Shown: positions 20,271 to 33,221 of the stretch, one piece after another
How the letters are laid out: every line of letters begins with the position of its first letter
Numbering within the stretch: position 1 is the first letter of the stretch
Assembly: GCA_015680685.1 (NCBI GenBank)
Contig: MNCI01006946.1
Location: forward strand, 338,725-402,724
DNA length: 64,000 nucleotides
Direction of reading: 5' to 3'
From: Gnetum montanum
Taxonomy: Eukaryota > Streptophyta > Gnetopsida > Gnetales > Gnetaceae
Made by a program: the position numbers and the translations under genes
Notes under the pieces: model-generated
Told to the model about the DNA's origin: nothing
The model's database searches: none
What the model saw: the letters and a program-made list of their open reading frames with translations, nothing else

Positions 20271-20849
20271 TGATGAGCGGTGGGTAATTCCTATGTCCAA
20301 TCATACAAATGAAAAGTGTTCACACACGATTTGGCCAAATTCTGTGGACTTAGTTACCTAAGTTGTTGATATTCCTAAATAGTGAATTGTGTAGTTGTGA
20401 GTCATTGTCTTTCCAATTCACACTTGTGTTAAACTATGTGTATGATTAAGTGTGGTTGAGAAATAAGGTATTTATTTTTATATTTTTTATTATTTTTCTT
20501 CTATTTACTAGATGATTGAATGAAGGTTTAATTATTGAATTAATTAACTAATTAACCACTTATTAACTAACTATCCTAACATGGAGTATCCATTCCCACT
20601 TACCGTACATATCCTGAACTTATAATAATGTTGTTGGGTTACAAAGTTTATACTACTAAGCATACCAAGTATCCACTGTTGGGATTACCAAGCATTAATG
20701 TGTTATGCTTGAATGGTTTTACTCATGTGCTTAGGGATAATAACAATAATTAGTTACGAACATGAATGTGTATTGCATGTAAAGTAAGTGCTGAAAAGTA
20801 GAATTAGTCTAAGTGCTACAATGGATATAGGAAATCTTGATTTTATTAT
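20271..20849 (-). mobile_element. Solo gypsy LTR, left part (its U5 side), split by an insertion
   Basis: It starts TGATGAGCGG and follows the layout of the other minus-orientation LTRs in the window: GATTTGGCCAAATTCTG, then CCCACTTACCGTACATATCC, then the CCAAGTATCCACTGTTGGG region. It stops at 20849, where the plus-strand element begins, and resumes at 34345. Joined, it would be about 888 bp, the usual length here. No primer site lies on its left and no element interior on its right, so it is most simply a solo LTR. Flanking 5-mers (AATCA and TGTAT) do not match. Confidence 0.75.
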
Positions 20850-21795
20850 TGATGAATCGTTGTTGTGTTGCATCAATAGGCCCCCATTGATGTGGCCTCA
20901 TCGATGTTACCTCATCTATGTGGTGTTGCCCCATCGATAGGGCCCCATCGACATAGCATTTACTACATCTATAGGGCCCCACCGGCATAGCTCTTGAATA
21001 AAGTCTATAAATACATGCTCATTAGCTCTGTTTATGGCATGTATTGTAATAGTTTTAGCAAACCTCTTGTAATTTTATCATTTGAAAGTTAGAATATTTC
21101 TTTGAGTACCCACAGTAGGAGTCAGAAAGTGTATAAATCTTTATTCAAGCATTGTTGTACCTAAACACACCAATGTGAATGACAATAAAGATGAGCCTTT
21201 TGATCAAACCTTGCAACACTTGGAATAGATTAATGATTCATTTCTACATTTATTGTTTTCATTAATTATGCAAATAATTAAGTTAAATTAGATTTCAAGT
21301 GATTAGTTAATTAATTAAGCTAAATAGATTAAGCACATAAGTGTGATCACTTCAAGCATAAACATGTATTTTCTTGGTAATGCCAACAACATTATTGCTT
21401 AGTTCACCTAGTAGCATAGCACTTGGTAATCCCAATAGTGGATACGTGAGTTCAAGATATGTGTGGAAAGTAGGACCATATGCTTATATTAGGACTAGTT
21501 AGAGATTAGTTAATTAGTTAAATTAAATTAGCTATTAAATTACTTCATTTCTCTATTTTAAGCACCAGGAACATAAAACATAAAATAATAAAAATCATAT
21601 GCCTCAATTACACTTAACCATACTATGTGCATCACAAGTGTAATTGAGAAGACAATGAATGACTATTAGGGCAAAGTTCATTTCCTAGAATACTAGTGTA
21701 TTAGAGGACATGGACTCCATGGAATTTGACCAGATTGCATGTGAATGCTTCATGATTCGTATGGTTGGGAATTGGGGTACCTCGATTGATCATCA
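20850..21795 (+). repeat. 5' LTR of the plus-strand gypsy element (946 bp)
   Basis: Begins TGATGAATCG and ends GATCATCA, directly before the PBS. It aligns through its length with 33492-34339. U3 carries about six degenerate ATCGATG-type units (about 20870-20995), more than the 3' LTR. TATAAATA lies at 21006-21013. Confidence 0.85.
21006..21013 (+). promoter_or_regulatory. LTR TATA box
   Basis: TATAAATA lies about 155 bp inside the LTR, following the ATCGATG-type array and the conserved CTCTTGAATAAAGTC. The same context is at 33554-33561 in the 3' LTR. Confidence 0.65.
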
Positions 21796-21814
21796 TTGGC
21801 ACTATTGCCAAGGA
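21796..21814 (+). other. Primer-binding site, decayed tRNA-Asp type
   Basis: TTGGCACTATTGCCAAGGA abuts the LTR end. Against the form expected for plant tRNA-Asp priming (TTGGCGCCGTTGCCGGGGA) it differs by five changes, all G-to-A or C-to-T. Confidence 0.75.
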
Positions 21815-21948
21815 CTCTTTTTGTTGAAACATGCGCTAGCTAGGTCTAGTGAACATTATTGACATGATTGGATAAACCCTAAGGTTAAAATCATTTTCAC
21901 AATAAATATAGTTAAATAAGCACACTGATATTTTATTTGTATTGCAAA

Positions 21949-24320
21949 ATGTCTTCTTCTTATAGGTGTGATTATACTAAATCATCAATCCCACAAGAAT
22001 GCAAGGTGGTATATACTCATCCAGATGAGTATGTACATGACTTAATCTTCATCCTACATCAAGATGAACAACTGTGATGGCATGATATGGAAGGCAACAT
22101 TATAATGGCTCCTAATCGATCTATGCCTGTGATGCTACTTCAAAATCTTAAGAAGTTTAGTATCCAAGATCTTCAAGAGGAGTACATTGTGCATGATTAT
22201 GACTATTAGAACTATTGTCCTAATGAAACACAATAAAGAAGATATCATCACCAAGAAAAGCACCATGATTTTTTGAAGGGAAAATGGTTCACCAATCCTT
22301 TATTCCTGCTTAACCAAGATGACAATGAGGACCCTTCCTATGGGGGCTCTCAACATGAAAATTCTCCACCCCTTGTTATTGGTGATGGGGGTGTGGCCCT
22401 ACAGCTATAGTCCACCATCAACAATCTAGGTTTAGGTAAAGATGACAGTCAAGGTAAGGTCTTAGATAAGCATCAAGATGATAAGAAAACTAAAGAATGT
22501 GGTTGTGAAAACTGAAGGGGAGTTGGAAAATTCCATGGTGGTGGCAGTCCTCCTCCCTCTTTTCCCTCTTCATCTAAATATTTTTCTTCCTCTTTTGGTT
22601 CTTACAAACGTTGTTGAAAGAACAACCATGATGGAGGTGATCAACAGGACAATAATGATGATCGTTAGGCCCACAATGATCAAAGGGGTAATAGAGAACA
22701 TCATCAATGACAACGAAATAATGATGATGATAAGACTTTGCTAGCAACTCAAAGCATGCTAAATATTGTAGACACTATAAAAATCCCAACTAGGTATGTC
22801 AAAGATAGTCAGATCAAATGACTTGATATGAACAATATTTCTAGATTTGAGGGGGGATATAATTCTAATCCATAGACACATCTTCAAGCTTTTCACAATT
22901 CCTATGCCTTATAAAATATCAAAAATAATTGGCAAAAACTAAAGCTATTTCCCAAGATACTCATCAAGGAAGCAAAAAGATGGTACCAGTCCTTAGAGCC
23001 AAAATCTATCTACTAGTGAAGTACAATGCTCGAGCTATTTAATGATAAGTATCAAACATACTCTAGAGTATCTAATTTGAGAAGGTAGATCCAAGGATGA
23101 AAGAAAGAAAACCATGAACCCTTGGATGCCGCCATGGGCAGATACTANCAGAGTATCTAATTTGAGAAGGTAGATCCAAGGATGAAAGAAAGAAAACCAT
23201 GAACCCTTGGATGCCGCCATGGGCAGATACTATTCTCTCATACACTAATGCCCTAGCCATGGTTATTCTCAATGAGAACAGCTTCACCATATCATAGATG
23301 GACTTAGATTAGAAACAAGGAGAACTCTTGGGGTCTATGCCCAAGGGAGACTATCTAAAATCAAAGCCCATTTGATTAAAAGGTTAATTAAGTAGGTACT
23401 AAAAGAAGAAGTAGAGTTGAGAAAATGTAAAAGTGTAGATGAATACAACAAGGATCCTTCCATCAAAAAAAGGGAGGTTTCATTTTGTGACAATGAAGAA
23501 GAATCACCACTAAATGAGGTGGTAAATAGAAAGACCCTGCTGATCCAAAAATCTATGTTTAAAATTTTAGCTAAGGTGGATAAAATGTGAGATTCATTGG
23601 ATGAAAAATTCCAAACTTTTTCTGAAAATTATCAAAGAGTCACAAGAGCAAAGTAGTGATCATAACCACTTGAGATGAAAAGAAGTTGAACATGCCTACC
23701 AAAGGGGTAAGGGCAAGATTGTAGTAGAAGATGAAGTTGCAAAAATTAAGTTAGATGATGGTGGTAGGTGTGACATCTATCAATACAAACATCCTAAGGA
23801 ATGTTGCCCCATTATGTCACACTTAGAAGAATTTGGGATGTATGCTCTAAATCCATGACTAGTAAGAAGGAAAGCAACCAGAAGGTTACCTTATCCTCAA
23901 GGCAATCCTAAGCAGTTCCATCAGCAACAATAGTATTATCCAAGTGAAACTCCACTACAACCATACGAACAATATCAACAGTGGCATGAACCATAGTTAT
24001 GCGAGATTCTACCACCAAGGTAGTAGTACCCTTACAAGCAACTAGATTGATATGGGTATTATGTTCAACAACCCCTATCTCCACATGACTCTTTCATTCA
24101 TGTGTCTCCTTTCCAACATCACTACCATCCTTTTGAATACGACAAAACTCATTCTCCACATTCTAGAAGAGATGCCAAATTTTATCCTTATCTTCCTCCT
24201 ATTTCTACACCTATTCCTCAACCTTCAATGTAGCTATCACCTACTCCATCCATGCAAGATGAACTTACAACCCAACTACAACAACGTAATACTACTAGGG
24301 CCATCAATCTACAACTAGTT
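21949..24320 (+). pseudogene. gag: gag relic of the plus-strand gypsy element
   Basis: The ATG at 21949 gives MSSSYRCDYTK, matching the Ser-rich gag start of the inner copy (MSSSSSHK). Landmarks shared with the other copies are YTHPDEYVHD, LDMNNISRFEGGY, the gag-core LQAFHNSYAL..WYQSLEP (about 22.8-23.0 kb), and a compact zinc-knuckle remnant near 23770-23810. There the second Cys of C-x2-C has become Tyr (CDIYQYKHPKECC). Many stops replace Gln or Trp codons, as expected from C-to-T and G-to-A decay. Gag would bind RNA and assemble particles; this copy cannot. An ambiguous base and an 83-bp duplication lie at 23065-23232. Confidence 0.75.
23065..23232. repeat. Exact 83-bp direct repeat flanking an N, likely assembly artefact
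   Basis: 23065-23147 and 23150-23232 are identical over 83 bp, starting AGAGTATCTAATTTGAGAAG, with N at 23148 and C at 23149 between them. Exact identity inside an otherwise heavily mutated element suggests an unmerged overlap rather than biology. Confidence 0.7.
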
Positions 24321-24519
24321 CATCAATTGAGGGGTTTGGAACCTCATGCTCATAAAAGACCATTCTTTCGACCTAATAGCCCTACTAATCTATCATAGAC
24401 TTAAGCAACCGATCACCCTACGCTTACTTCATCCTCTACAAACCATTCCATTGGGTCCTCTTTAAACCAAATTTCATCCAAAATCCATATGTTTATGCTC
24501 ACCCATGCTATATCTGATT

Positions 24520-24960
24520 AGATTCAGACTAGCAACCTTCTCAAGAGATTAGTTGATCCTAGAAGTGCTCTTATCTATCTACAAATTTCTAGGAATGAAC
24601 CATGTAAAGCTCTTCTTAATTCAAGTTTTGGTGTTAACTTGATTTCTCATGAGATGTATACTACTTGAAATCTACCACCTCTCAAGAAGAGCAATATCAT
24701 ATTATAATTAGCAAACCAATTCATCATTATTCTATTAGAACTAGTCAAAGACATTATGATCACTATCTGTGGGTGGTCTTATCTTGTTGATTTCCTACTA
24801 ATTAAGGTTGAAAATTGCAAAGAGGACATCCCAATCATTATGGGAAGGGCATGGTTAAGAACTATTGATGCAAGAATGGACATCAGAGATCTTTCCTTGG
24901 AGATATCAAAGGAAAATACATTTGAAAAGATCAAGGAGATGAGTTCTATGCATCACGTAC
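24520..24960 (+). pseudogene. Retropepsin-like protease relic
   Basis: The frame reads KALLNSSFGVNLISHEMY where the related copies read LLDLGSEVNLISQEMY and LLDSGFDVNLTFHEIY, so the catalytic Asp is Asn here. The downstream DIPIIMGRAWLRT block of gypsy proteases is intact, within the 95-codon open stretch 24756-25043. The protease would cleave the gag-pol polyprotein; this one lacks its nucleophile-activating Asp. Confidence 0.7.
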
Positions 24961-25199
24961 AACAATCTAGGGTGTCATTACATGCAAAAAATCTAGTCTG
25001 TGAAATGAGCATCTATTTCTACATGCAAGTAGTGTGCACATGAGGTAGATATTCAAAGGTATCTGTACATAGTAGCCACAAAACAAGAGGAAACCCAGTG
25101 GTTGACCATTGATTTTAACAATAGCACAATGTGCATGAAACCTACTGAGAGCCTGACATGTGCTTATGTTGTAGCCATGGATGAGCTAGAGTAAGTTCA

Positions 25200-26200
25200 T
25201 CACCAACTCGCTAATGATGAAAATGATGATACCAATTGGGAAGAGTTGGGGATACCTAAGAATTTTAAACAAGATCCTCCAGAGTTGAAAACTTTACTTG
25301 CTGACCTAGAATATTCATTCTTGAAAAATGGTAAGTTGATCATACTTAATGCCAAACTTGCTCCTGAGCATAAAGCAAAATTGTTGAAAGTGGTCAACAA
25401 ATGACTAATAGCCTTTGCTTGGTCATATCCTGAACTCACTAAAATTGATCTACAGATATGCCAGCATCACATTTACATTGATCCAAAATTGAAGTAAATT
25501 TTCAAAGAGGAGATTAAGCAACTCCCTAAGGTAGGGTTCATGTATCCCATTGCAGATAGCAAGTGGATCAATCCACTCATCATAGTGCTAAAGAGAGGTG
25601 GTAAATGATGGGTTTGTATCAACTTAAGGCTATTAAATATGACAACATTCAAAGATCATTTTCTATTTTCATTCATTGAGCATGTGTTGGACACCATATG
25701 TGGACATTGCTATTATAGTTTTCTAGATGGTTATAGTGCCTATAACCAAACCTAAATTGCACTAGAAGATTAGGCCAAAACAACTTTCACAAGTCCTTGG
25801 GGGACTTTTGCATATCATAAGATGTCTTTTGGTTTATGCAATGTCCTTGCCACTTTCCAATGCCTAGTCTTAAATATCTTTCAACATCAAATAGGTAGTG
25901 AAGTGAAAGTCTTCATGGATACTTATCCACTTATGGCACTACCTTTGAGCAAGCATTGAATTGCCTTGAGCAAGTACTAAAACGATGTGTGGAAACAAAT
26001 CTATAGCTCAATTGGTAGAAGAGACATCTCATGGTCCAAGAGAGCATTGTATTAGGGCACTAAATTTTGATAAAAGGGAGCAAGATAGACCCAAAAGAGA
26101 TAAGGGTCATTCAAGGAATCACCTGTTAAGCATAAATTGTCAAATATGTTTGGCCATTCCTTGGATACACTAGTTACTACTGATGATTCATAGATAATTT
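25200..26200 (+). pseudogene. Reverse transcriptase relic
   Basis: Recognisable blocks in order are the linker LAPEHKAKLL..AFAWSYPEL, SKWINPLIIVLKRGGK, CINLRLLN, FLDGYSAYNQ, TTFTSPWGTFAYHKMSFGLC, then VFMDTY. The last should be the catalytic F/Y-M-D-D-F-S. The sequence at about 25911 reads M-D-T-Y, consistent with a 9-bp loss of the D-F-S codons, so the second catalytic Asp is gone. Two Gln codons in the Y-N-Q motif region have become TAA and TAG. After about 25980 the frame is scrambled. Confidence 0.8.
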
Positions 26201-26289
26201 CTCTAAGATCGCAAAACTATTGGTCAAGCTGATAAAGAAAGATGCTCCCTTCATCAGACCAAGGAATGTGAAAATGCATTCCAGATCCT

Positions 26290-26720
26290 CAAGTAGAAAC
26301 TCATAGAGACTCTAATTCTATCAACACCTAACTAGCCCAAACCATTCCATATCATGATAGATGCATTTGACTATGCCTTGGGAGCTGTGCATATGTAGTT
26401 GGATGATAAGAAACATCCATATTACATCCACTGTGTAAGTCAAAGAATTTTGGATGCACAACTGAATTACACCACCATAGAAAAAGAACTGATGGTGGTG
26501 GTGTATGTTCTAGAAACGTTCAAGCACTATGTGCTTGGATATAAAGTGTTTGTGCACACTAATCACAATGACATTTACTTTTGCATGAATAAGCCAATGG
26601 TGAGCCCTCATGTTATACAGTGGTTGGTGATCTTATAAGAATTTGACCTTACAATGATAAATTGAAAGGCGACTAAGAATATGGTAGCTGATCACTTGTC
26701 TTAGTTACGATTGAATAACA
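26290..26720 (+). pseudogene. RNase H relic
   Basis: The frame starts PFHIMIDAFDYALGAVH, giving the first catalytic Asp context (D-A-S/F-D-Y-A). It continues through the open stretch 26399-26638 with NYTTIEKELMVVVYVLETF (catalytic Glu) and VFVHTNHNDI, then a degraded ADHLS block. The T-N-H word replaces the family's usual T-D-H, so another catalytic Asp is lost. Confidence 0.75.
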
Positions 26721-27039
26721 AGAAGGAGGAGAGTCTACTCTCTAACCAATTTCTTGATAAAAACCTCTTTACCACTACAATAAATGAACAAATGCCTACA
26801 AAACCAAAATGATATGATGGCATCCTCACTTATCTTCTCACTTAGGACATTTGACAAGATCTGGATCATAGGAGGAAACAATAGTTTCTTCATCAAGCTA
26901 AGCACTTTATGAAAATCAGCAGATATCTTTACAAGGTGTGTGTTGATGGCTTGGTTCATTAGGGTGTACCTAATGTAGATCAATTGTTTGTTTTCCAATA
27001 TGCTCATGAAGATCCTTGTGGGGGCCACTATGTTGGAGA

Positions 27040-27900
27040 TACATGGTCATAAAAATCCTAATTGCAGGATACTGTTGGCCCACAATCTTCAAGGATGTGC
27101 ACCAACTTGCTTGATCCTGTGAGCGTTGTTAAAGAGATGATGGGATGACCACACAAATGAAGAGTCATTAACAGTGGATTCAAACACTATAATCCTTTAA
27201 TATATGGGGCATAGATTTTATGGGTCCCATCACACCCATGTCAAATGGAAAGGTATATATAATTTTTCATTGACTACTGTACCAAATGGGTAGATGTAGT
27301 ACCCATCACTGACTATACATCATCCACTACTACTTGATCTATATAACAAAATGTTGTGAACAAGTTGGGAGCACCACGTACACTAATTTTTTATAATAGA
27401 ACCCATTTTATAAGTGCCACTTTTTTAAAACTCATGCAATGCTTGGAGGTTGAACATAAATTAACAACACCCTATCACCCCCCAGGCCAATGGTCCAACA
27501 GAAGTGACTAATAGGGAGATCATAAATATTCAACAATAACTATTATCAAATATAAGAGAGATTAGAGCAAAAATTTCAATGATGCCCTTTGGACCTACCA
27601 CTCAACAAGGAAACTCCATATTGGCTACTCTCCCTATGAGTTGGTGTATGGAAAACCTCTAATGCTCCTAATTCAATTTGAGCTCTGTACACTCTCAAAA
27701 GCCTGTGACCTAGATCTTGACTTAAGTTTGGCACATAAACAAAGATTGATCAACCTCAATGTGCTAGATGAGAATCAATTGGTGGCCTTGTCTTTGAATG
27801 AAGTGCAGAAGGCATTCAACAAACAACGTCATGATCTTAGAATATGGAAAGTGAAATTTCAAGTGGGAGATAACATTCTCTACTAAAATCCCACACACAT
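27040..27900 (+). pseudogene. Integrase relic
   Basis: A degraded zinc-finger region with two Cys (C-E-R-C near 27120) is followed by NIWGIDFMGPITP (core-domain catalytic Asp). The frame is broken after that. The C-terminal conserved part can be read in two frames up to the open stretch 27641-27886 (PIQFEL..LSKACDLDLDLS). The DDE core has many stops. Integrase would join the cDNA to host DNA; this copy is inactive. Confidence 0.7.
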
Positions 27901-30240
27901 ACCTTAGAAAAAAAAATTCCCAATGTTGTGGGAAGGGCCTTACTTAATTGATGAAACCTTTCCTTCTAGGGTCATGATCATATACAAACCTAAAAGCCCA
28001 AAGAAAAAGTAGTTGATCAGCATCCAACAGATAAAGCCTTTCCATAAGCCAAAGTAATCTAGTGCAACAAATACCTCAACGGATGGGCAACCATTCTCAA
28101 TTTTTTGCATCTCCTTCCAACTTAGTCATGGGGAAGATGGCCATCCATGCTAATCATATACATGGATCCTTAGTTTTTAATTTTTTTGTTTTACACATTT
28201 TTTATTTGCAATTTGTTTATTTTACACCTTTATGATTTTAAATTTTTTTCTTATTTTACACCATTTTTTGTTTTACACCATCATTAGTACATTTAAATTT
28301 TTCTTGAGTATTTTACATTTTCTTATATATTTTACTTTATTTTTAGTGTGATTTTCTAATTTTTGTTAATAAATATACTTTGCACCAATAGGACACAATG
28401 GTGTTGTAGTTACTGCTAATGGTGGTTTGTGCTTGATGCTTTGTTTGCTAATGTTTAGTTTCTATTTCTAAATTTTTGTACTAATGGCTAAGTCATGGTT
28501 TCTTTTTCATGGAACAGGCAGTGAGTCCATGACATCCACCCATCCACAAACTCGATGGTTTTCTTTATTTTGGAAGTTTGAGGTCCATTTTCATTAAATA
28601 AACTTTTAATAAATTTGTAACCTTGGTAGTTTTCGGAATTGGGAAGGATTCAAAGGTTTGCATAGAGTGTGACTTCAAGGGAACTAAATACTCTTTGTAC
28701 TTGTCTACTTGATTGAGTGCATGAGTATTTTCATAAACTTCTTACCTTTCTATGTTAACCAATAACAGGAAGTTCAATAAAGTCTCTGCATGGTGTTGTT
28801 TCCATCTAGAAAAGAAAAAAATGAGAAAAATAAACAAAATAAAAAAATAAACATGATGGGAATTCAAAGCACATCCCTTAAACAAATAAATGGGCTACAA
28901 ACACTAGTTATGGAACTAGAAAGACATGTTATCCATGCCTAAAGGTTCCCTCTAACTAAGGCCCTATCTCTCACTTCCTACTTCTCTTTTCTTCTCTTTA
29001 TGGAATGGTGGTTGTTTTGTGGAAGCACTCTAGTGTCTTCAGGGAATGAATCGATCTTAGACCGGTAATGCAAAGTCACTAAAAGTAGTTGGTTTTGGTT
29101 TAGACTAAGCACACGGATCTTCTCAAGTCATTTAAACACAACTCCACAAGAGACTTCTTATTACCTCAATTTGGAATTTCATTCCAGCTTCTCCATCATC
29201 CGTTTATGCTACTTGTAACTCACCTCACTACTGGTGTCCATGTTCTTAATTTAGTGTATTTTTCTGACGTACTTGAATTCTTGGGTAGAATCTTCTAGGT
29301 TTTGGTCCTTAACTTCCATCAATCATTAATCACCTATGGGGTCCATGGACTCCTTAGGTTCAAGTTATGCAAGGGCAAACAAGGCATGTGCCTACTATGG
29401 GGAGGATCCACTTGCATATCTCTTGGTTGGGTTCATTAAGCACCTTATCCTTAGGCATTCTTGCAATTAGAATCTTTTGTACACCCATATTTAGCATCAA
29501 ACCATATGCTTCTTTACATATTTTGTTATATATGCACATTCTCCATCAAATTTTTTAATTTTTGCACTTTCAAAGATCCTCTTCAATGATTTCATTATAT
29601 TCTTGGCTTTTTTGGGACTCCATGGACTCCAAATTCATTTCAAAATTCCTTGTATTTCTCAAGATATTCAAGTTTGAAAATTTCATCTATGGACCCTATA
29701 TACATAGCCCCATTAGCAAAGCTGATGCATATACGAGGCCCCATATATGTGGCCCGATCAACGTAGTGGCAAAATAGTATACATATGTGTGACCCCCCTT
29801 AGAAATTTTCACATTTGCTCACAAACACCAAGGGAGTTTTTCAAATTTTCAAAGCCTAGAACCTTCCAAAGCCCATAACTTCCTAACCATTTATCCCAAT
29901 CACTTTGTTGTTTAACCTTGTAGTTGTTGGAGGTAGGCACTTAGTCGTTAGGGCCATAAATGTGCCATTTTACATAGAAACTTTTTTTTGCCATTTTTTC
30001 TAACTCCCACAAAGGTTTAACTAAAAAATAAACATTTAAACACCAAATTACAGAAGTTAAATCCTCCTAATAAGCTTCAATGATACTGATAATGAAAATT
30101 AATTAATAAAAGAATAATAAAATAATCAATCTACCATGGTCCAAACTTAGCTAAGTGTAACTAATTGATGATATAAGGTACTCAAAATATTCAAAGTTAC
30201 ACATTATATCTACTAATCCATGGATGTGTTGTGATCATAG
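27901..30240 (+). other. Post-integrase spacer of the gypsy element, no gene
   Basis: The end of pol is followed near 28120 by CATGGGGAAGATGGCCATCC, conserved in the inner copy at about 46180-46150. A T-rich zone (28170-28340) then repeats words such as TTTGTTTTACACC. The homologous zone in the inner element has expanded into a regular 15-bp repeat. The rest, to the ATG at 30241, aligns in patches with the noncoding regions of the inner and outer elements and shows no domain. Confidence 0.6.
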
Positions 30241-33221
30241 ATGGCACCAAAAGGGAAGCACACATAGGAAAAAGAACTATCTCAACAAAGGGAGAAATGG
30301 CCAAGAACAAGCCTAGGAAGAACCACTTGCAACCCATACCATGGGTCCTCTTAGGGAAGAGGCTAAGGTGGAATCTATTCGTTAGATTCCAGAACCAGCA
30401 GCAGCAAAAGAACATTTCCATCAAGATGAGGCACTAGCTTAGCAAGTAAACCTTGAGGTGAACTTAATAGAAGCCTACTTGAATCAAATTACATCAAAGG
30501 AGGTCCAAAAAATAGTGCTCTAGGAGTTAAACTTTGGCCCTTTCCTAGAGCAAGTGCCTAAAAAAGTACAAGACCAACTAAAGACCTCTCCTATGTGGCC
30601 AATTATCAGTTCCACTAAGGAGTGACACATGGAAGAGACATTCTTATTTTGGAATAATAGGTAGCCTAGTTCAATGGTCAAAATCAAGGACATCTCAGTG
30701 TCTTACTCAATGCAGGCCATTGCTAAAGTGCTTGGGTTGCCAGAAATAGGGGTGAATCTCGCTAAGATTCCAATGCAAGAGGAGCCCAACATCAAAAAGG
30801 AATGGGTGTAACGATGCTATGGTGTCGATCACAAGGAGTTTGGGGTGCTCACACTAGCAAAAAGGATCCACTACAAGATTGTGACCTTCTACTTAAACCC
30901 CACAATGAGGACCAGCAAGATCATCATCTTTTCCACCCATGCGTATGCTACTCTGAGTGGGAGATTCCCTATCAACCTTTTAGAGCTAATCTATCTAGAT
31001 ATGAAGATGTAATTTAAAGAAAATGAATATGGAAGGAAGGCACTCCCCTTCCCATGCCTTATCAGAAAACTTTGTTGGAGGGGAGGGATATATTATTATA
31101 TAAATGATGTTATCAATCATGTTCTAATCATTAATTAGGTAGAGATGATGAAAGATAAAATGCCTACAATGATGATTCAAGAAAAGGAGAGGCAACCACC
31201 ACCACCACCTGCCACTCAAACAACTGTGCTAGATGTTGTTGCAGCAGCCCAATGGTTGCCCAAATACTGAGAATGACTCTTAATTGAATAAGAGAAATGA
31301 GTAGGCACAAGTGGTGGGGACACATCTATGTACTAGCCAATGATGAGTTTCCTAAACAAGGTGGCCCAAACAGTTAACCTAATGGGGGGGGGGGGAGCAG
31401 GGGTAGATGGATTTATTTTCTTGGCCCAAAAAACCCAATTGTCTATGAGGTTAAACCTAGTTACTCGAGAGATCACAGTATCTCTTGTAGAATAGTAACC
31501 ACTCCTAGAAATCTCAGGGAGCACTGCGATCTTCTTGGTGCACTTGCAAGAAGGGGAGGGGGAAATAGTGCTAGTGATGTAGCACCAAGGTTAGGAGACA
31601 ACAATAGATGTGGTTGTTGATAGAATTGCCAAAACACTCAATGCACCTATGGTGCTTGTACTAGATATCACTAAATTCAAATATGTGCAAACATCCATAG
31701 GAATCATAAGTGGTAAATTAAGCACAACACAACATGAAGAACTATTGGACTGACTAGTGAGAATCAGACAATTACTTCAAAATGTCTTTAATCTTTTGGA
31801 TAGTATTATTGCAACCCAGTCAGAGCTACTAGAGGTAAGGGGCAAAAACATCATCTTGGAAGGGCAACTCAATAAATTAAGCACAGCACAACATGAAGAA
31901 CTACTGGACTGACTAGTGAGAATCAGGAAACTACTTCCAAATGTTTTTGATCTTCTAGATAGTATTATTGCAACCCAGTTAGAGCTACTAGAGGTAAGGG
32001 GAAAAAACATCATCCTGGAAGGGCAACTCAAAATAACCAAGGAGCTGAACGAATGGTTGGCTACTGAAGTTACTGAATTAAGAGGCTAAATTACTAACCC
32101 TGCATTTCTCAACTTGACATTGACAAAAGTTGAAGCTCTTAAATAGCTTCACACCAGACTAAAAGAGGTTGAGGGTGTAATGGAGATGACGGTGTTCTAT
32201 TGATCCTTGGTAGAGGCTACCTAGCATAAAATTCAAAAGTCCTTGGATCTGATCCACTAGGAGAATGTGCAACTAACCACAAAAGACCATCACCTATGAA
32301 ATTTTGATGAACATAAACAACAGTTAACTGACTTTATCCATCAATAGTAGGAACAACTAGCAAGAGAAAATATATAGCTTAGGAGATTGGTACTGAAAAT
32401 AGAAACCTCTCCATGAAGAAGGTTTGTGCTCTTCACTAGAAGATTGCAATAGAGGTAGCCACCTAGAAATCAGAGGCTCTCAAATTTGAGAGAGTCAAGG
32501 ATCATTACAGAGATCAAGTCAGTCTATAGGAAGATGTTAATGAAAAGCACATCTAGTTGATGAAGGAAAAAAAATGAAACACTCCAACAACTCTAGCAAG
32601 GATGAGAAGTTTGACAACCTATCGTTGATGGGATAGATTCCTACAATAAGGAAAAAATTTGCATGAAGGAGTTGCAAATTGAGGAAATGACAAAATACAT
32701 GCAGTTGGTGAATCTTTGATATGCAAATCTAGCTATGTTGATTGCCAGATGACTATGGTTAGAATTAGAAAAGTGGCCATCTCGTACTTATTGTAAAAGG
32801 TAGAGTTTAAGCACCACAAGGACACCAAGCAAAAGCTTATGGTGGAAAATGCATAACTTGAGGTTCTTAAGGACAAATACACTAACGAAATATTTGTAAC
32901 CAAGAACCTAGCTAAAAGAATGAATGACCACCAGGAGCTGCAAAATGTAATTATAGCATTGATGTAAAATGCAAACAATTCACTACTTGGTTTATCAATG
33001 TTAAGGAGTTATTCCTAGTAATGCCCTGTCTGTGGGATATCCCCATTCTAGGCCATATTAACAATGCCACATGGATTTTGAATGATCCTTAGAGTAAGGA
33101 GGAGAAGATAAAGGCATTACTAGATGCCTTTCACCTTCCATCGAAGGTTGTAGCCATAATAAGACATTCACAGCTACCTCAGCCATTGCATGGGCTCAAA
33201 GCTTGCGAAGGTCCTTCATAA
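30241..33221 (+). pseudogene. Extra ORF downstream of pol, coiled-coil protein relic
   Basis: The ATG at 30241 begins MAPKGKHT. A globular N-terminal half includes KIKDISVSYSMQAIAKVLGLPE and LTLAKRIHYKIVTFYLNPTMRTSK. This resembles the domain annotated as putative plant transposon protein, though the assignment is tentative. The second half is Leu/Glu/Lys-rich and likely coiled coil, with an internal near-duplication at 31760-31866 / 31890-31996. It ends near NDP..SKEEKIKALLDAF and a TAA at 33219-33221. Related copies lie at 35870-37900 and 39066-41880. The position matches the env-like slot of Athila-type elements, but no signal peptide or membrane span is visible. Confidence 0.6.

Noticed and set aside
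20271-20849. 5' or 3' LTR of a minus-strand element running into the minisatellite
   Set aside because: No primer-binding site or polypurine tract borders either end once the split LTR is rejoined, so a solo LTR is the simpler reading.
31384-31395. Run of 12 G as a regulatory or G-quadruplex site
   Set aside because: A single homopolymer in a broken ORF, more likely slippage or sequencing error. A C-run at 43273-43283 is similar.
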